A stretch of 64,000 nt of DNA. It comes from 20CM-4-69-16 sp035637455 (lineage in GTDB: Bacteria > Gemmatimonadota > Gemmatimonadetes > Gemmatimonadales > GWC2-71-9). Where the stretch lies: assembly GCA_035637455.1 (NCBI GenBank), contig DASPXE010000098.1, positions 1 through 64,000 of the forward strand, in the 5' to 3' direction. Position numbers and translations under genes: made by a program. How positions within the stretch are numbered: the first letter of the stretch is position 1; every line of letters begins with the position of its first letter. The notes beneath the pieces were generated by a model. It did not search any database. It was not told where the DNA came from and worked only from the letters and a program-made list of their open reading frames with translations. Positions 1 through 7,904 of this stretch are shown in pieces.

Positions 1-651
1 GAGGCCGTCGGCCTGAAGCAGATCCGTGGCGTGCTGGTGGAGAGCTTCAGCCCCGGGCCGTCGCCCGCGAAAGACGCGGGCCTGCAGCCGGGCGACGTGA
101 TCGTGGCGCTCGACGGGCAGCCGATCGACAACACGCCCCAGTTGCAGCAGAAGGTGGGCTTCAAGAAGCCCGGGGAGTCCGTCGACGTGACGGTGCTGCG
201 GCAGGGCGGCGAGAAGAAGACGTTCGCGGTGCGCCTGGCGCGCGCCCCGAGCGACTCGGACACCGAGGTCGCCTCGACGAACGGTGGGCGGCCGAAGGGC
301 GACGCCTCCGCGAAAGAGGAGACGCTGGGCATCTCGGTGGAGCCGCTCTCACAGGACGATCGCCAGGATACCCGGCTCAGCGCGGTATTCGCGCAAGCGG
401 GCGGCGGGCTGGTGGTCACCGCGGCAGCGCCCGATGGACCGGCGTACGGGCGGCTGTTCAGTGCGGACGATGGCGGGCCGGACATCATCGTGTCTGTGAA
501 CGGCACCCCGACGCGGACGCGGGCCGCGTTGCGCGAAGCGCTCCGGAAAGTGAAGTCCGGCGATATCGTCACGCTGCAGGTGATGTCGCGCACGGGCGAC
601 CCGTCGTCCAACGGCTGGAGCAGCCGCATCGTGCGGCTGCGGGCGCGCTAA
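1..651 (+). CDS. PDZ-domain protein, C-terminal part (HtrA/DegP-like, cut by window edge)
   Basis: The frame is open from the first base, so the start lies outside the window; 216 codons and a TAA stop are visible. A clear PDZ domain occupies about residues 10-80, with the typical core AGLQPGDVIVALDG followed by a strand-rich end. After a charged linker (about 80-100) comes a second, weaker PDZ-like region (about 100-210) with DIIVSVNGTP. Tandem C-terminal PDZ domains are known from HtrA/DegP periplasmic proteases, where they bind substrate and control the protease domain. The protease part is not visible, so another PDZ protein such as an S41 or site-2 protease is possible. The next gene converges on it. 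Confidence 0.8.
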   Translation, partial: EAVGLKQIRGVLVESFSPGPSPAKDAGLQPGDVIVALDGQPIDNTPQLQQKVGFKKPGESVDVTVLRQGGEKKTFAVRLARAPSDSDTEVASTNGGRPKGDASAKEETLGISVEPLSQDDRQDTRLSAVFAQAGGGLVVTAAAPDGPAYGRLFSADDGGPDIIVSVNGTPTRTRAALREALRKVKSGDIVTLQVMSRTGDPSSNGWSSRIVRLRAR

Positions 652-662
652 GCAGGTGCACG

Positions 663-694
663 GTGTAGGGGCGCAGCATGCTGCGCCCCTACAC
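663..694. repeat. perfect 32-bp palindrome with core GGGGCGCAGC/GCTGCGCCCC
   Basis: Every base of the left half (663-678) pairs with the right half (679-694). It lies between two convergent genes and could act as a bidirectional terminator, although no T-run follows on either strand. The central 22 bp recur exactly at 22749-22770, which marks it as a dispersed repeat rather than a private terminator. Confidence 0.85.
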
Positions 695-744
695 TCACCG
701 AATCCTAGCGGATCGCTTGTCCCGTTGCGAAGTCGATTCCAGTC

Positions 745-2895
745 TTACTTAGCGAGCGGGTCGGGACGGAGCTGGAACTTGAGCACCTTGCTCGTCGTGC
801 CCTTGCCGCCTTCCATGTGAAAGGGCGCCCGCGTGCTCACGGTGGCCCACAGACCCTTTCCCTTCCAACCCGCGTTCGGATCGTCGATCCGGCCGTCCAG
901 CCACTTGGTGTAGAACCCCAGCGGATAGGGGACCCGGAGCACGACCCACTTCCCGTCCTTGAAGACCAGCAGCCCTTCAGACCCGTTACCGGTGTTGATC
1001 GGCACGTTGTTGTCCAAGCCGAGCACGCCGAATTGATCGACCCAGGTGTAGTAGCTGGCTTCGGCGCTGCCTGGGTCCGTCACCCCGGAGAGCTGCGGTA
1101 ACGGCTCCGGATAAAACGTCCACCCCTCAGGACAGTGCTGCCCCGTCGCGCTGGGTCCGTTCAGCGGTCCCCGGCATTTACGCCGGTCGAAGCTCGCGAG
1201 GTGTCCGCTCGCGAGCGCCGTCCAGTAGACGCCGTTCCGGTCCACGTCTCCGCCGCGCGGCGAGAACCCGGCGACCGGCGCTCCCGACCGGTCCAGCGGC
1301 AGCTCGTACAATTCCGCGAGCGCCGTTGCCGGCGGGTTGGATCCCGGATTCAGTCGCACGACCGCGCCCGGGAAGCCCAGCGCCGTTCCCCACACCGAGC
1401 CGTCCGGGGCCGGCGCCACGGCGTAGAAACCGGCACCGATCCGCTTGTCCTTGGTTGGATCGACCGGCTGGTGGGGCTCCACGTACGCATCCCGCTTCCC
1501 GTTGCCGTTCGTGTCGAGAATGAGCGCGGTCCAGCCCTGCGATTGCTCCTCATCGCCGGTCGCATCGAACATCCTCGTGTTCAACCAGCCCACGACCGGG
1601 CCGCCCCCCGAGGTCCAGAGCGTGCGGTTGGCGTCGTCGGCGAACATCAAGTGGTGTGTGCTGAAGCAGGTGCTGATGTGCGTGAGCTTCCGGGTCTGGG
1701 GGTCGTACACCGCGAGGTGGCGGCCGGCCCTGGCGAGCGGGAACAACTGCGCCGACGGATGACTCGACCCTGCTTTGCAGAAGTCGGGGTTGTCGGGCGG
1801 GCGCACCGCGGAAGTGAGCCAGACCCGGCCCCGCTCGTCGAACATGGGATTGTGCACGTTGTTCTTACTGGTCCAGAGGACCTCACTGCCCCAATAGGGT
1901 GACGGCTGCGTCGGCGCTCCCGCGGCCGGCTGGGTGTTGGGATCGCGCACCGTAAGCGGAACCCGGCTCGTGGTGTTACGCACCGGATCCAGGACCGGCA
2001 GGTAATCGGCGCTCAACTCGAGCGACCCGTAGATCGAGCCGTTCGCATTGATCTTGGGATTCCGCCGGTCGGTCGAGACTTCGTCGTGAAGATATGCCTT
2101 CGGGTCGGCCCAGTCCCACTCGGTGATGACCACGTTGCGCTCGACGCCCTGCGGCCGGGGAGGTGTCGGCGGCACGGCACCGGCGGCAATGCGATCGGTC
2201 CAGTCCGCGAACATCGCCAGCGCGCGCTTGGCCCCGAGCTGGCTCAAGGTGCCGATCATCTGGCTCCCTGCCTGTCCCGATTGCAGCCGCCGCAGCCACG
2301 CTGCCGTCGACGACTCGAACGTGCCCAGGGCCTGGGGTATTTCCCGCGTCCCCTTGCTGCCCAGCTGATGACACGCCCAACAGCCGCCCGACTTGAGAAT
2401 CCTGATCCACTCGGCCTGGCTCTTCACGTTGGGCGCCATGCCGTTCCCGTCGGCCCCGGTCGATCCGAACTCACTCTTCGCCGGCACGCGCATCAGGGAA
2501 AACCAGTAGCCGGCCGGGTAGTACTCCGCCGCCGCCCGCGGATTGGGCGCCACCACGGCGGTGAGGTTGAGCATCGCTCCGGGGGCAGCTTGAGCTTGCG
2601 GGGAATCCACCAGTCCGTAGCCGCGCGTCCACACGCGATAGGTCGTCTTGGGGAGGTCGGGGATGACATAGCGCCCCTGTTCGTCGGTGACGACGATTCT
2701 CACGAACTTCGTGGGCAGGTCAGTGGTCTCGGCGATTACCCAGACGCCCGCTTCCGGCCCATTCGGACCGGTGACCACGCCCCCGATGTCGTCGGCGTCG
2801 ATGCGAACCGCTTGACCGTGCTGCTGGAGGGCCAAGAATGCGGCGAATCCCACGGCCACCGTGGCGAAGCAACACCTTTCCTTCGTCTGCTTCAT
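745..2895 (-). CDS. secreted carboxypeptidase-regulatory-like/beta-propeller protein with a c-type haem motif
   Basis: A predicted signal peptide (about residues 1-30, hydrophobic run FATVAVGFAAFLAL) is followed by a carboxypeptidase-regulatory-like fold at about 36-115 (DEQGRYVIPDLP). A single CWACH motif (about 172-176) is a c-type haem attachment site. The remaining 500 residues resemble a streptogramin-lyase/NHL-type propeller (DGSVWGTALGFPGAVVRL, WTALASGHLASFDRR). The ATG at 2893-2895 is preferred, with GGAG eight bases upstream; a GTG directly before it is also possible. The role is unknown; a periplasmic redox or quinoprotein-like enzyme would fit. It stands alone and converges on the PDZ gene. 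Confidence 0.7.
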   Translation of the reverse strand: MKQTKERCCFATVAVGFAAFLALQQHGQAVRIDADDIGGVVTGPNGPEAGVWVIAETTDLPTKFVRIVVTDEQGRYVIPDLPKTTYRVWTRGYGLVDSPQAQAAPGAMLNLTAVVAPNPRAAAEYYPAGYWFSLMRVPAKSEFGSTGADGNGMAPNVKSQAEWIRILKSGGCWACHQLGSKGTREIPQALGTFESSTAAWLRRLQSGQAGSQMIGTLSQLGAKRALAMFADWTDRIAAGAVPPTPPRPQGVERNVVITEWDWADPKAYLHDEVSTDRRNPKINANGSIYGSLELSADYLPVLDPVRNTTSRVPLTVRDPNTQPAAGAPTQPSPYWGSEVLWTSKNNVHNPMFDERGRVWLTSAVRPPDNPDFCKAGSSHPSAQLFPLARAGRHLAVYDPQTRKLTHISTCFSTHHLMFADDANRTLWTSGGGPVVGWLNTRMFDATGDEEQSQGWTALILDTNGNGKRDAYVEPHQPVDPTKDKRIGAGFYAVAPAPDGSVWGTALGFPGAVVRLNPGSNPPATALAELYELPLDRSGAPVAGFSPRGGDVDRNGVYWTALASGHLASFDRRKCRGPLNGPSATGQHCPEGWTFYPEPLPQLSGVTDPGSAEASYYTWVDQFGVLGLDNNVPINTGNGSEGLLVFKDGKWVVLRVPYPLGFYTKWLDGRIDDPNAGWKGKGLWATVSTRAPFHMEGGKGTTSKVLKFQLRPDPLAK

Positions 2896-3021
2896 CACAC
2901 CTGCTCCAGCGAGCGGGTCGCTGCACTGAAGCTGCCGGCCGACGTCAGTCGGCGCAATGGCAACGCGGCGTGCGACGCTGCCACGGCAAGGCGCGACTGC
3001 GATGCCGCTGTTGCGTCGTCG

Positions 3022-3696
3022 CTACACGTGCGACGCAGACGGCCGGCCTCGCAGCAGTACCGCACCCGTCACCACTTGCCACAGCACGGGCAGCACGAAG
3101 GCCGCCTCGTCGGCCTTGGCGCGTTCCGGGAACGCGAGCGCCAACCCGATCGCGACGAGGCCGCTCGCCACGCCCCCGGCTCCGAGCCGACGCGGCAACA
3201 CCTTCCCGTTGATCAGCGCCCAGCCGAACAGATAGCTCGAGATGCCGAGCGCGAACGCCGCTGTCCGCTGGGCCGCGAGCGCGAAGGGGTGCAGCATGTC
3301 GTACAGGAACACCGCGTGCGTCGCAGCGAGGCCGGGCTCGGCTGCGACATAGCTCAGCGCGAGCGTCCCCCCCGCCCCTACCATGAACGCGACCAGCACC
3401 GCCCACATGCCGTACGCGAAGATCCCCACGAGCACGCCCGCCCGCGCCGCGCCCTCCCCCGGGGTGCCGACATGCATCCCGACGAGACCGACGAGCCCCG
3501 TAAGCGCGAGCGTGAAACCGAACAGGAACGCCCAGTGGATCGCCCGCCACGCCGCGCACTGGGCGATCAGCGTGAGCTGCGCCGCGCCGTCGCCCTGGAG
3601 ATCCGGATGCGCCACCGCCGCGGCGACCACGAACAAGGAACCGACGAGCAGGGCCAACGGGTAAATCACGGAACGGGAGAGCCGCATCATGCGCAT
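3022..3696 (-). CDS. hypothetical integral membrane protein (about six TM segments)
   Basis: The 224-residue product is almost entirely hydrophobic, with helices near residues 10-30, 52-75, 85-110, 125-150, 155-175 and 195-215. A few His residues (HWAF, HAVFLYDMLHPF) sit near helix ends and could bind metal or haem, but no family is recognised. The start ATG CGC ATG ATG has several in-frame options within four codons. It is divergent from the small membrane protein at 3777, with 80 bp between them. No catalytic motif was found. Confidence 0.6.
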   Translation of the reverse strand: MRMMRLSRSVIYPLALLVGSLFVVAAAVAHPDLQGDGAAQLTLIAQCAAWRAIHWAFLFGFTLALTGLVGLVGMHVGTPGEGAARAGVLVGIFAYGMWAVLVAFMVGAGGTLALSYVAAEPGLAATHAVFLYDMLHPFALAAQRTAAFALGISSYLFGWALINGKVLPRRLGAGGVASGLVAIGLALAFPERAKADEAAFVLPVLWQVVTGAVLLRGRPSASHV

Positions 3697-3776
3697 CTCG
3701 AGAGGTCGGGTCGCCCCAATCTAGCTGACACTATCGGTCGCGCTATATTGGAACCCGACCGATCCCGGGAGCGAGC

Positions 3777-4280
3777 ATGCAGTTGACGCGGATCCTGCGC
3801 GAGGGGTTCATCGCGGGGCTGCTCGGTGCCGGGGCGGTGGCGCTCTGGTTCCTTATTGTCGACACGATCGCGGGACGGCCCTTCTTCACTCCCGCCATGC
3901 TCGGCTCGGCCGTTTTCTGGGGAGTGCACGACCCCGCCCTGGTCGTCATCGAGTACTCCCGCATCATCGGCTACACCATGATCCACGTGAGCGCGTTCCT
4001 CATCGTCGGCACGATCGCCGCCGTGCTCGCCGCCGAGGTGGAGGTCGCGCCGCCCACCTTGTACCTCGTGGTCGTGTTCTTCGCGATCTTCGAATTCGGG
4101 TTCTATGTGACCGTCGCGATCCTCGCCCAGCCGCTGCTCGGCTCGCTCGCGTGGTGGAACGTCGCGATCGGCAACGCCATCGCGGCCTCCGGTATGGGCT
4201 ACTACCTGTGGCGGGAACACCCCAAGATCAAAGAGGCCCTCCGGCTGCATCCCCTAGGGGAGACGGAAGAAGGAGAATAG
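3777..4280 (+). CDS. hypothetical small membrane protein (four TM segments)
   Basis: The 167-residue product has four predicted helices, at about residues 10-30, 40-75 (long), 78-105 and 115-150, and a charged cytoplasmic tail ending in acidic residues. GGGAG lies five bases before the ATG, so this start is well supported. The stop codon runs directly into a hairpin repeat starting at 4279. It converges on the oxidase assembly gene ctaG, so a link with respiration is possible but unproven. The family was not recognised. Confidence 0.6.
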   Translation: MQLTRILREGFIAGLLGAGAVALWFLIVDTIAGRPFFTPAMLGSAVFWGVHDPALVVIEYSRIIGYTMIHVSAFLIVGTIAAVLAAEVEVAPPTLYLVVVFFAIFEFGFYVTVAILAQPLLGSLAWWNVAIGNAIAASGMGYYLWREHPKIKEALRLHPLGETEEGE

Positions 4281-4393
4281 TGCGGAATGCGGAGTGCGGA
4301 ATGCGGAGTTGAAGGGCAAGCATCTGATAAGGAGGCCTTCGGACTCGAGGCGCGCTCCCTCTACTCCGCACTCCGCACTCCGCGCTCCGCACT
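4279..4393. repeat. tandem-arm hairpin element 1 (unit TGCGGAR)
   Basis: The left arm at 4279-4309 consists of four copies of a 7-bp unit. The right arm at 4363-4393 is its inverted complement, matching at 28 of 31 positions; 53 bases lie between. The element sits between two convergent genes, and its right arm encodes the last residues of CtaG. Related elements are at 19443, 23417, 41251 and 53830. Confidence 0.85.
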
Positions 4394-5185
4394 GCCATAG
4401 GCCTCCAGCGGCACCGCCCGCTCCACGTCGCTGGATTCTTCCCGGGCGCTCCACCGGAACCACACCACCGTCGCCGCTGCCCACAGCACCAGCGTCCCCA
4501 CCACCCACATCAGGAGCCCGCCCAGCTGCTGGTCGGCGAGCGGGGCCAGCTCCCAGACCCGCGGTGCGCGCGTGTAGAACCGGTACAGCACCTGCTCCGA
4601 CAGCGTGATCAGCGCCCCGACGAGCGACATCGGCAGGCCGAGCAGGAAGAGATAGAGGAGCTGCGTGAGGTAGCTCGCGCGCGGCAGCTCAGGGACGGGT
4701 GACAGCACCGGCCACCACATGAGCACCGCGGTGGCGATGAACACCAGGTGCTGCACGATGTGCAGCGGGTGGTGGCGGAGCGCAGCCTCGTAGAACCCCG
4801 GGAAGTGCCACAGAGTGATCGGCGTCGAGAAGATTACGGCGGCGGGGAGCGGGCGGGTGAGTACGGCCGCGACCCGGAACAGCCAGCGCGGCCGGATCAC
4901 CGGTCGCACGACCCACGCCGGCGTGCCGTAGAGCAACAGCGGCGGGAACAGCAGAGTCAGCACGAGGTGCTGCGCCATGTGAGCGCTGAAGAGGTAGTTG
5001 TCCGAGAGGTTATGCAGCGGGCCATCGAGCGCGAGGAACGCGACACCGAGCGCGCCGACGAACGACGCGACCCGCCGCCGCGGCGCCGCCACCCCGCCCA
5101 GAAACACATAGAGCCCGCCCAGGAGGACGAGCCCGATCACGACGCTCGGATGGAGATCCCAGCGCTGCCACGGCGCCACGGTCAC
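4361..5185 (-). CDS. ctaG: CtaG-type cytochrome c oxidase assembly protein (caa3 type)
   Basis: Members of this family are multi-helix membrane proteins needed for assembly of caa3 oxidases in Bacillus-like systems; they are not the Cox11-type CtaG. The 274-residue product has about seven membrane helices and conserved His-containing loops (SAHMAQHLVLTLLFPPLLL, WHFPGFYEAALRHHPLHIVQH). The GTG start overlaps the stop of the subunit IV gene as GTGA, indicating translational coupling at the end of the oxidase operon. The last eleven or so residues (SAERGVRSAE) are encoded by the right arm of the hairpin element and are probably not native to the family. Confidence 0.85.
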   Translation of the reverse strand: MTVAPWQRWDLHPSVVIGLVLLGGLYVFLGGVAAPRRRVASFVGALGVAFLALDGPLHNLSDNYLFSAHMAQHLVLTLLFPPLLLYGTPAWVVRPVIRPRWLFRVAAVLTRPLPAAVIFSTPITLWHFPGFYEAALRHHPLHIVQHLVFIATAVLMWWPVLSPVPELPRASYLTQLLYLFLLGLPMSLVGALITLSEQVLYRFYTRAPRVWELAPLADQQLGGLLMWVVGTLVLWAAATVVWFRWSAREESSDVERAVPLEAYGSAERGVRSAE

Positions 5186-5511
5186 CCCCCGCCCGCGGCT
5201 CCCCGCAGCGTCAGCGTTCCGAAGAACAGGAGCAGCAGCGCCACGAGCACGCCGGTCGCCAGGAGGAGCGGGGCGCCGAACAGGAACGAGAAGAACGGGC
5301 TGTCCATCTTGAGGTGCATATAGAACAGCACCACGAGTGAAAACTTGAGCGCCGACAACACCAGCAGCGTCGGCACCAGCACCGGATGAAACGCGGGCAC
5401 ATAGAAGACCCCGACCTCCAACACCGTGAGCACCACCAGCGCTGCCGCGACGCGCAGATAGGTCTCGGCGCTGGGGTGCGCCTGCTCGTTCGGGTGATCG
5501 CCTTCCGCCAT
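5182..5511 (-). CDS. ctaF: cytochrome c oxidase subunit IV (caa3 type)
   Basis: This 109-residue protein has three predicted membrane helices (about residues 20-42, 45-67 and 75-98) and the family signature around FSLVVLFYMHLKMD. Bacterial subunit IV stabilises the haem-copper oxidase core. A His-rich, hydrophilic N-terminus (EGDHPNEQAHPS) precedes helix one. It starts 14 bases after the subunit III stop and overlaps ctaG by four bases. The frame stays open far upstream on this strand because of GC-rich codon bias; the ATG at 5509-5511 matches the family length. Confidence 0.87.
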   Translation of the reverse strand: MAEGDHPNEQAHPSAETYLRVAAALVVLTVLEVGVFYVPAFHPVLVPTLLVLSALKFSLVVLFYMHLKMDSPFFSFLFGAPLLLATGVLVALLLLFFGTLTLRGAAGGG

Positions 5512-5525
5512 CGCCGTCCCTCCGT

Positions 5526-6110
5526 CTATTGAATCAGATAAACCACCGTGAAGATGACGATCCAGACCACGTCCACGAAGTGCCAGTACAGCCCGGTGAT
5601 CTCGACCGTGAGGGCCTGCCCCGGCCCGAGCTTCCCCTGCAGCGCCCGCACCCACAGCGTGAGCAGCCAGAGGACGCCCACGGTCACGTGCGCGCCGTGC
5701 GTCCCGGTCAGCACGAAGAACGTGCAGCCGAACAGGTTGGTCTGGAGGGTGAGCCCCTTGTGCACGAACTCGGTGAACTCGATCACCTGCCCGCCGAGGA
5801 ACACGAGCCCGAGCAGCGCCGTCGCGAACAGCCAGATCTTCCCCCACTTCATATCGCCCCGCTGCACGGCGGTCAGCGCCAGCACCATCATGAGGCTCGA
5901 CATCAACAGGTCGAAGGTGCTGACCGACGTGAAGGGAATGTTCAGGATCTCGTGCGGCGCGGGGCCCACCACGCTCCTGCCCTTGTAGACGAGGTAGGTC
6001 GAGATGAGCGACGTGAACAGCAGGCACTCCGAGCCGATGAACGCCCAGAACGCCATCTTCCGGCTGTCGAGCCCCATACTGGTGTGATGGGTGGCCGCGG
6101 CGTGCGTCAT
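5526..6110 (-). CDS. ctaE: cytochrome c oxidase subunit III
   Basis: At 194 residues with five helices this is the short form of subunit III found in caa3/SoxM-type oxidases. Characteristic stretches are KMAFWAFIGSECLLFTSLI near the N-terminus, FTEFVHKGL in the middle and GTHGAHVTVG before the end; the C-terminus ends in a membrane helix (WHFVDVVWIVIFTVVYLI). Subunit III supports turnover of the catalytic subunit I. It starts three bases after the ctaD stop and leads into subunit IV, in the usual II-I-III-IV order. Confidence 0.93.
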   Translation of the reverse strand: MTHAAATHHTSMGLDSRKMAFWAFIGSECLLFTSLISTYLVYKGRSVVGPAPHEILNIPFTSVSTFDLLMSSLMMVLALTAVQRGDMKWGKIWLFATALLGLVFLGGQVIEFTEFVHKGLTLQTNLFGCTFFVLTGTHGAHVTVGVLWLLTLWVRALQGKLGPGQALTVEITGLYWHFVDVVWIVIFTVVYLIQ

Positions 6111-6113
6111 CGC

Positions 6114-7904
6114 TCAGAGCTCGAAGGGCTCGAAGGCCCAGCGGTAGATGCCGACCAGGAGGATCGCGGCTCCGAGAAACGCGAGCCACAGCGTGTGCGT
6201 GAGCGGGGCGAGTGCGAGGACGGGCAGTCCCAGCGCCGCGACCAGCGGCCACCACGAACCGTCCGGGACGTGGATCGGGGCCGGCGGAACGGCCGGCGGG
6301 TCGCGCATCGGCTCGTGGTGCTCGGTCTTCCAGCGCGGCAGCCGGTTCGCGACCGTGGGGATGACGGAGAAGTTGTAGACCGGCGGCGGCGACGGGATGC
6401 TCCATTCCAGCGTGGCCCCGCCCCACGGATCGTTCGGGGCGGGCCGCCCGTGCGTCCGGGTGCGCAGCACGTTCACCAGGAAGACGAAAATCGCGACCGC
6501 GATCAGGAACGCGCCGCCCGTCGACACCAGGTTCAACGCGCTGACGCCCAAGTCCGGCGAGTAGGTGTAAATGCGGCGCGGCATCCCCAGCAGGCCGATC
6601 AAGTGCATCGGGAAGAACGCCACGTTCATCCCGAGGAACGTCAGCCAGAAGTGCCATTTGCCGAGCGGCTCGCTCAGCAGCCGGCCCGTCATCTTGGGCC
6701 ACCAGTAGTAGATGCCGGCGAACAGCCCCAGGACGGTGCCGCCGAACAGCACGTAGTGAATGTGCGCCACGACGTAGTACGTGTCGGTCTGCTGCAGGTC
6801 GGCGGGCGGCGAGGCGTGCGTGACGCCCGATAGCCCGCCGATGATGAACATCGCGATGAAGCCGACGGCGAAGTGGAGCGCGGTAGTGCCGCGGATATCG
6901 CCACCCCACAGCGTCGCGATCCAGTTAAAGATCTTCACGCCCGTAGGCACCGCGATCAACATCGTCGTGCCCGCGAACACGGAATCGGCGATCGGCCCGA
7001 GGCCGACGGAAAACATGTGGTGGCTCCATACCCCCCACCCCATGAACCCGATCAGCACGCCCGAGAACACGACCACCGTGTAGCCGAACAACGGCTTGCG
7101 GGCGAAGGTCGGCAGCACCTCAGACACGATCCCCATCGCGGGCAGGATGAGGATATAGACCTCGGGATGGCCGAACAGCCAGAACAGATGTTGCCACAAG
7201 AGCGGCGTAGCGCCCGCGGCGGTGACGTAGAAGTGGGTGCCGAAGAACCGGTCGAACATCAGGAACACGAGCCCAACGGTGATCACGGGGAACGCCGTGA
7301 TCACGAGAAACTGCGTGACCAGCGTCATCCAGCTGAACGCCGGCACGCGCAGCATCTTCATGCCGGGCGCCCGCATGTTCAGGATCGTGACGATGAAGTT
7401 GAACCCGGCCGCGAGCGACGAGATCCCGAGGATCTGCAGGCCGAGCAGCCAGAAGTCGATGTTGGGCCCAGGGGAGAATTGGCGCTCGGTGAGATTGGCG
7501 TACCCGAACCAGCCGCCGTCCGGCGCGACGTTCACGTGGGGCGCCTGGAACAGCGGTCCCACGACCCAGCTCGCGTTCAGGAGCAGCCCGCCGAGCAGGA
7601 ACACCCAGTAGCTGAAGGCGTTGAGCCGCGGGAACGCGACGTCGCGCGCGCCGATCTGCAGTGGCACGATGTAATTGAAGAAGCTCGCCGAGAGCGGCAT
7701 CAGCGCGAGGAAGACCATCGTGGTGCCGTGCATCGTGAACAGCTGGTTGTACGTCTCGGCGCTCACCAGGTGGCCATTCGGCTGGGCCAGCTGGAGGCGG
7801 ATCAGCAGCGCCTCGAGCCCGCCGATCAGGAAGAAGCAGAACGCCGTCCAGAAATAGAGCAGGCCGATCCGCTTGTGATCGGTGGTCGTGATCCAGCGCT
7901 TCAT
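6114..7904 (-). CDS. ctaD: cytochrome c oxidase subunit I (haem-copper oxidase, A1-like)
   Basis: This is the catalytic subunit that reduces O2 to water and pumps protons. The 596 residues include MHGTTMVF (low-spin haem ligand His), GHPEVYILILPA (CuB His and cross-linked Tyr, with the A1-type glutamate), WSHHMFSVG (two CuB His) and the haem-ligand pair in YYVVAHIHYVLFGG. The expected 12 helices are followed by an extra C-terminal stretch with two helices, as in caa3-type enzymes. The ATG overlaps the ctaC stop as ATGA. Heme A synthase and haem O synthase genes are not in this cluster. Confidence 0.96.
   Translation of the reverse strand: MKRWITTTDHKRIGLLYFWTAFCFFLIGGLEALLIRLQLAQPNGHLVSAETYNQLFTMHGTTMVFLALMPLSASFFNYIVPLQIGARDVAFPRLNAFSYWVFLLGGLLLNASWVVGPLFQAPHVNVAPDGGWFGYANLTERQFSPGPNIDFWLLGLQILGISSLAAGFNFIVTILNMRAPGMKMLRVPAFSWMTLVTQFLVITAFPVITVGLVFLMFDRFFGTHFYVTAAGATPLLWQHLFWLFGHPEVYILILPAMGIVSEVLPTFARKPLFGYTVVVFSGVLIGFMGWGVWSHHMFSVGLGPIADSVFAGTTMLIAVPTGVKIFNWIATLWGGDIRGTTALHFAVGFIAMFIIGGLSGVTHASPPADLQQTDTYYVVAHIHYVLFGGTVLGLFAGIYYWWPKMTGRLLSEPLGKWHFWLTFLGMNVAFFPMHLIGLLGMPRRIYTYSPDLGVSALNLVSTGGAFLIAVAIFVFLVNVLRTRTHGRPAPNDPWGGATLEWSIPSPPPVYNFSVIPTVANRLPRWKTEHHEPMRDPPAVPPAPIHVPDGSWWPLVAALGLPVLALAPLTHTLWLAFLGAAILLVGIYRWAFEPFEL

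Noticed and set aside
4279..4393. Short tandem repeats as a possible CRISPR array
   Set aside because: Units of 7-8 bp are directly adjacent without spacers, there are no cas genes, and the arms are inverted.
5182..6909. Long minus-strand frame joining subunit IV to upstream sequence
   Set aside because: Only the last 109 residues match a protein family; the rest is a shadow of subunits I and III.
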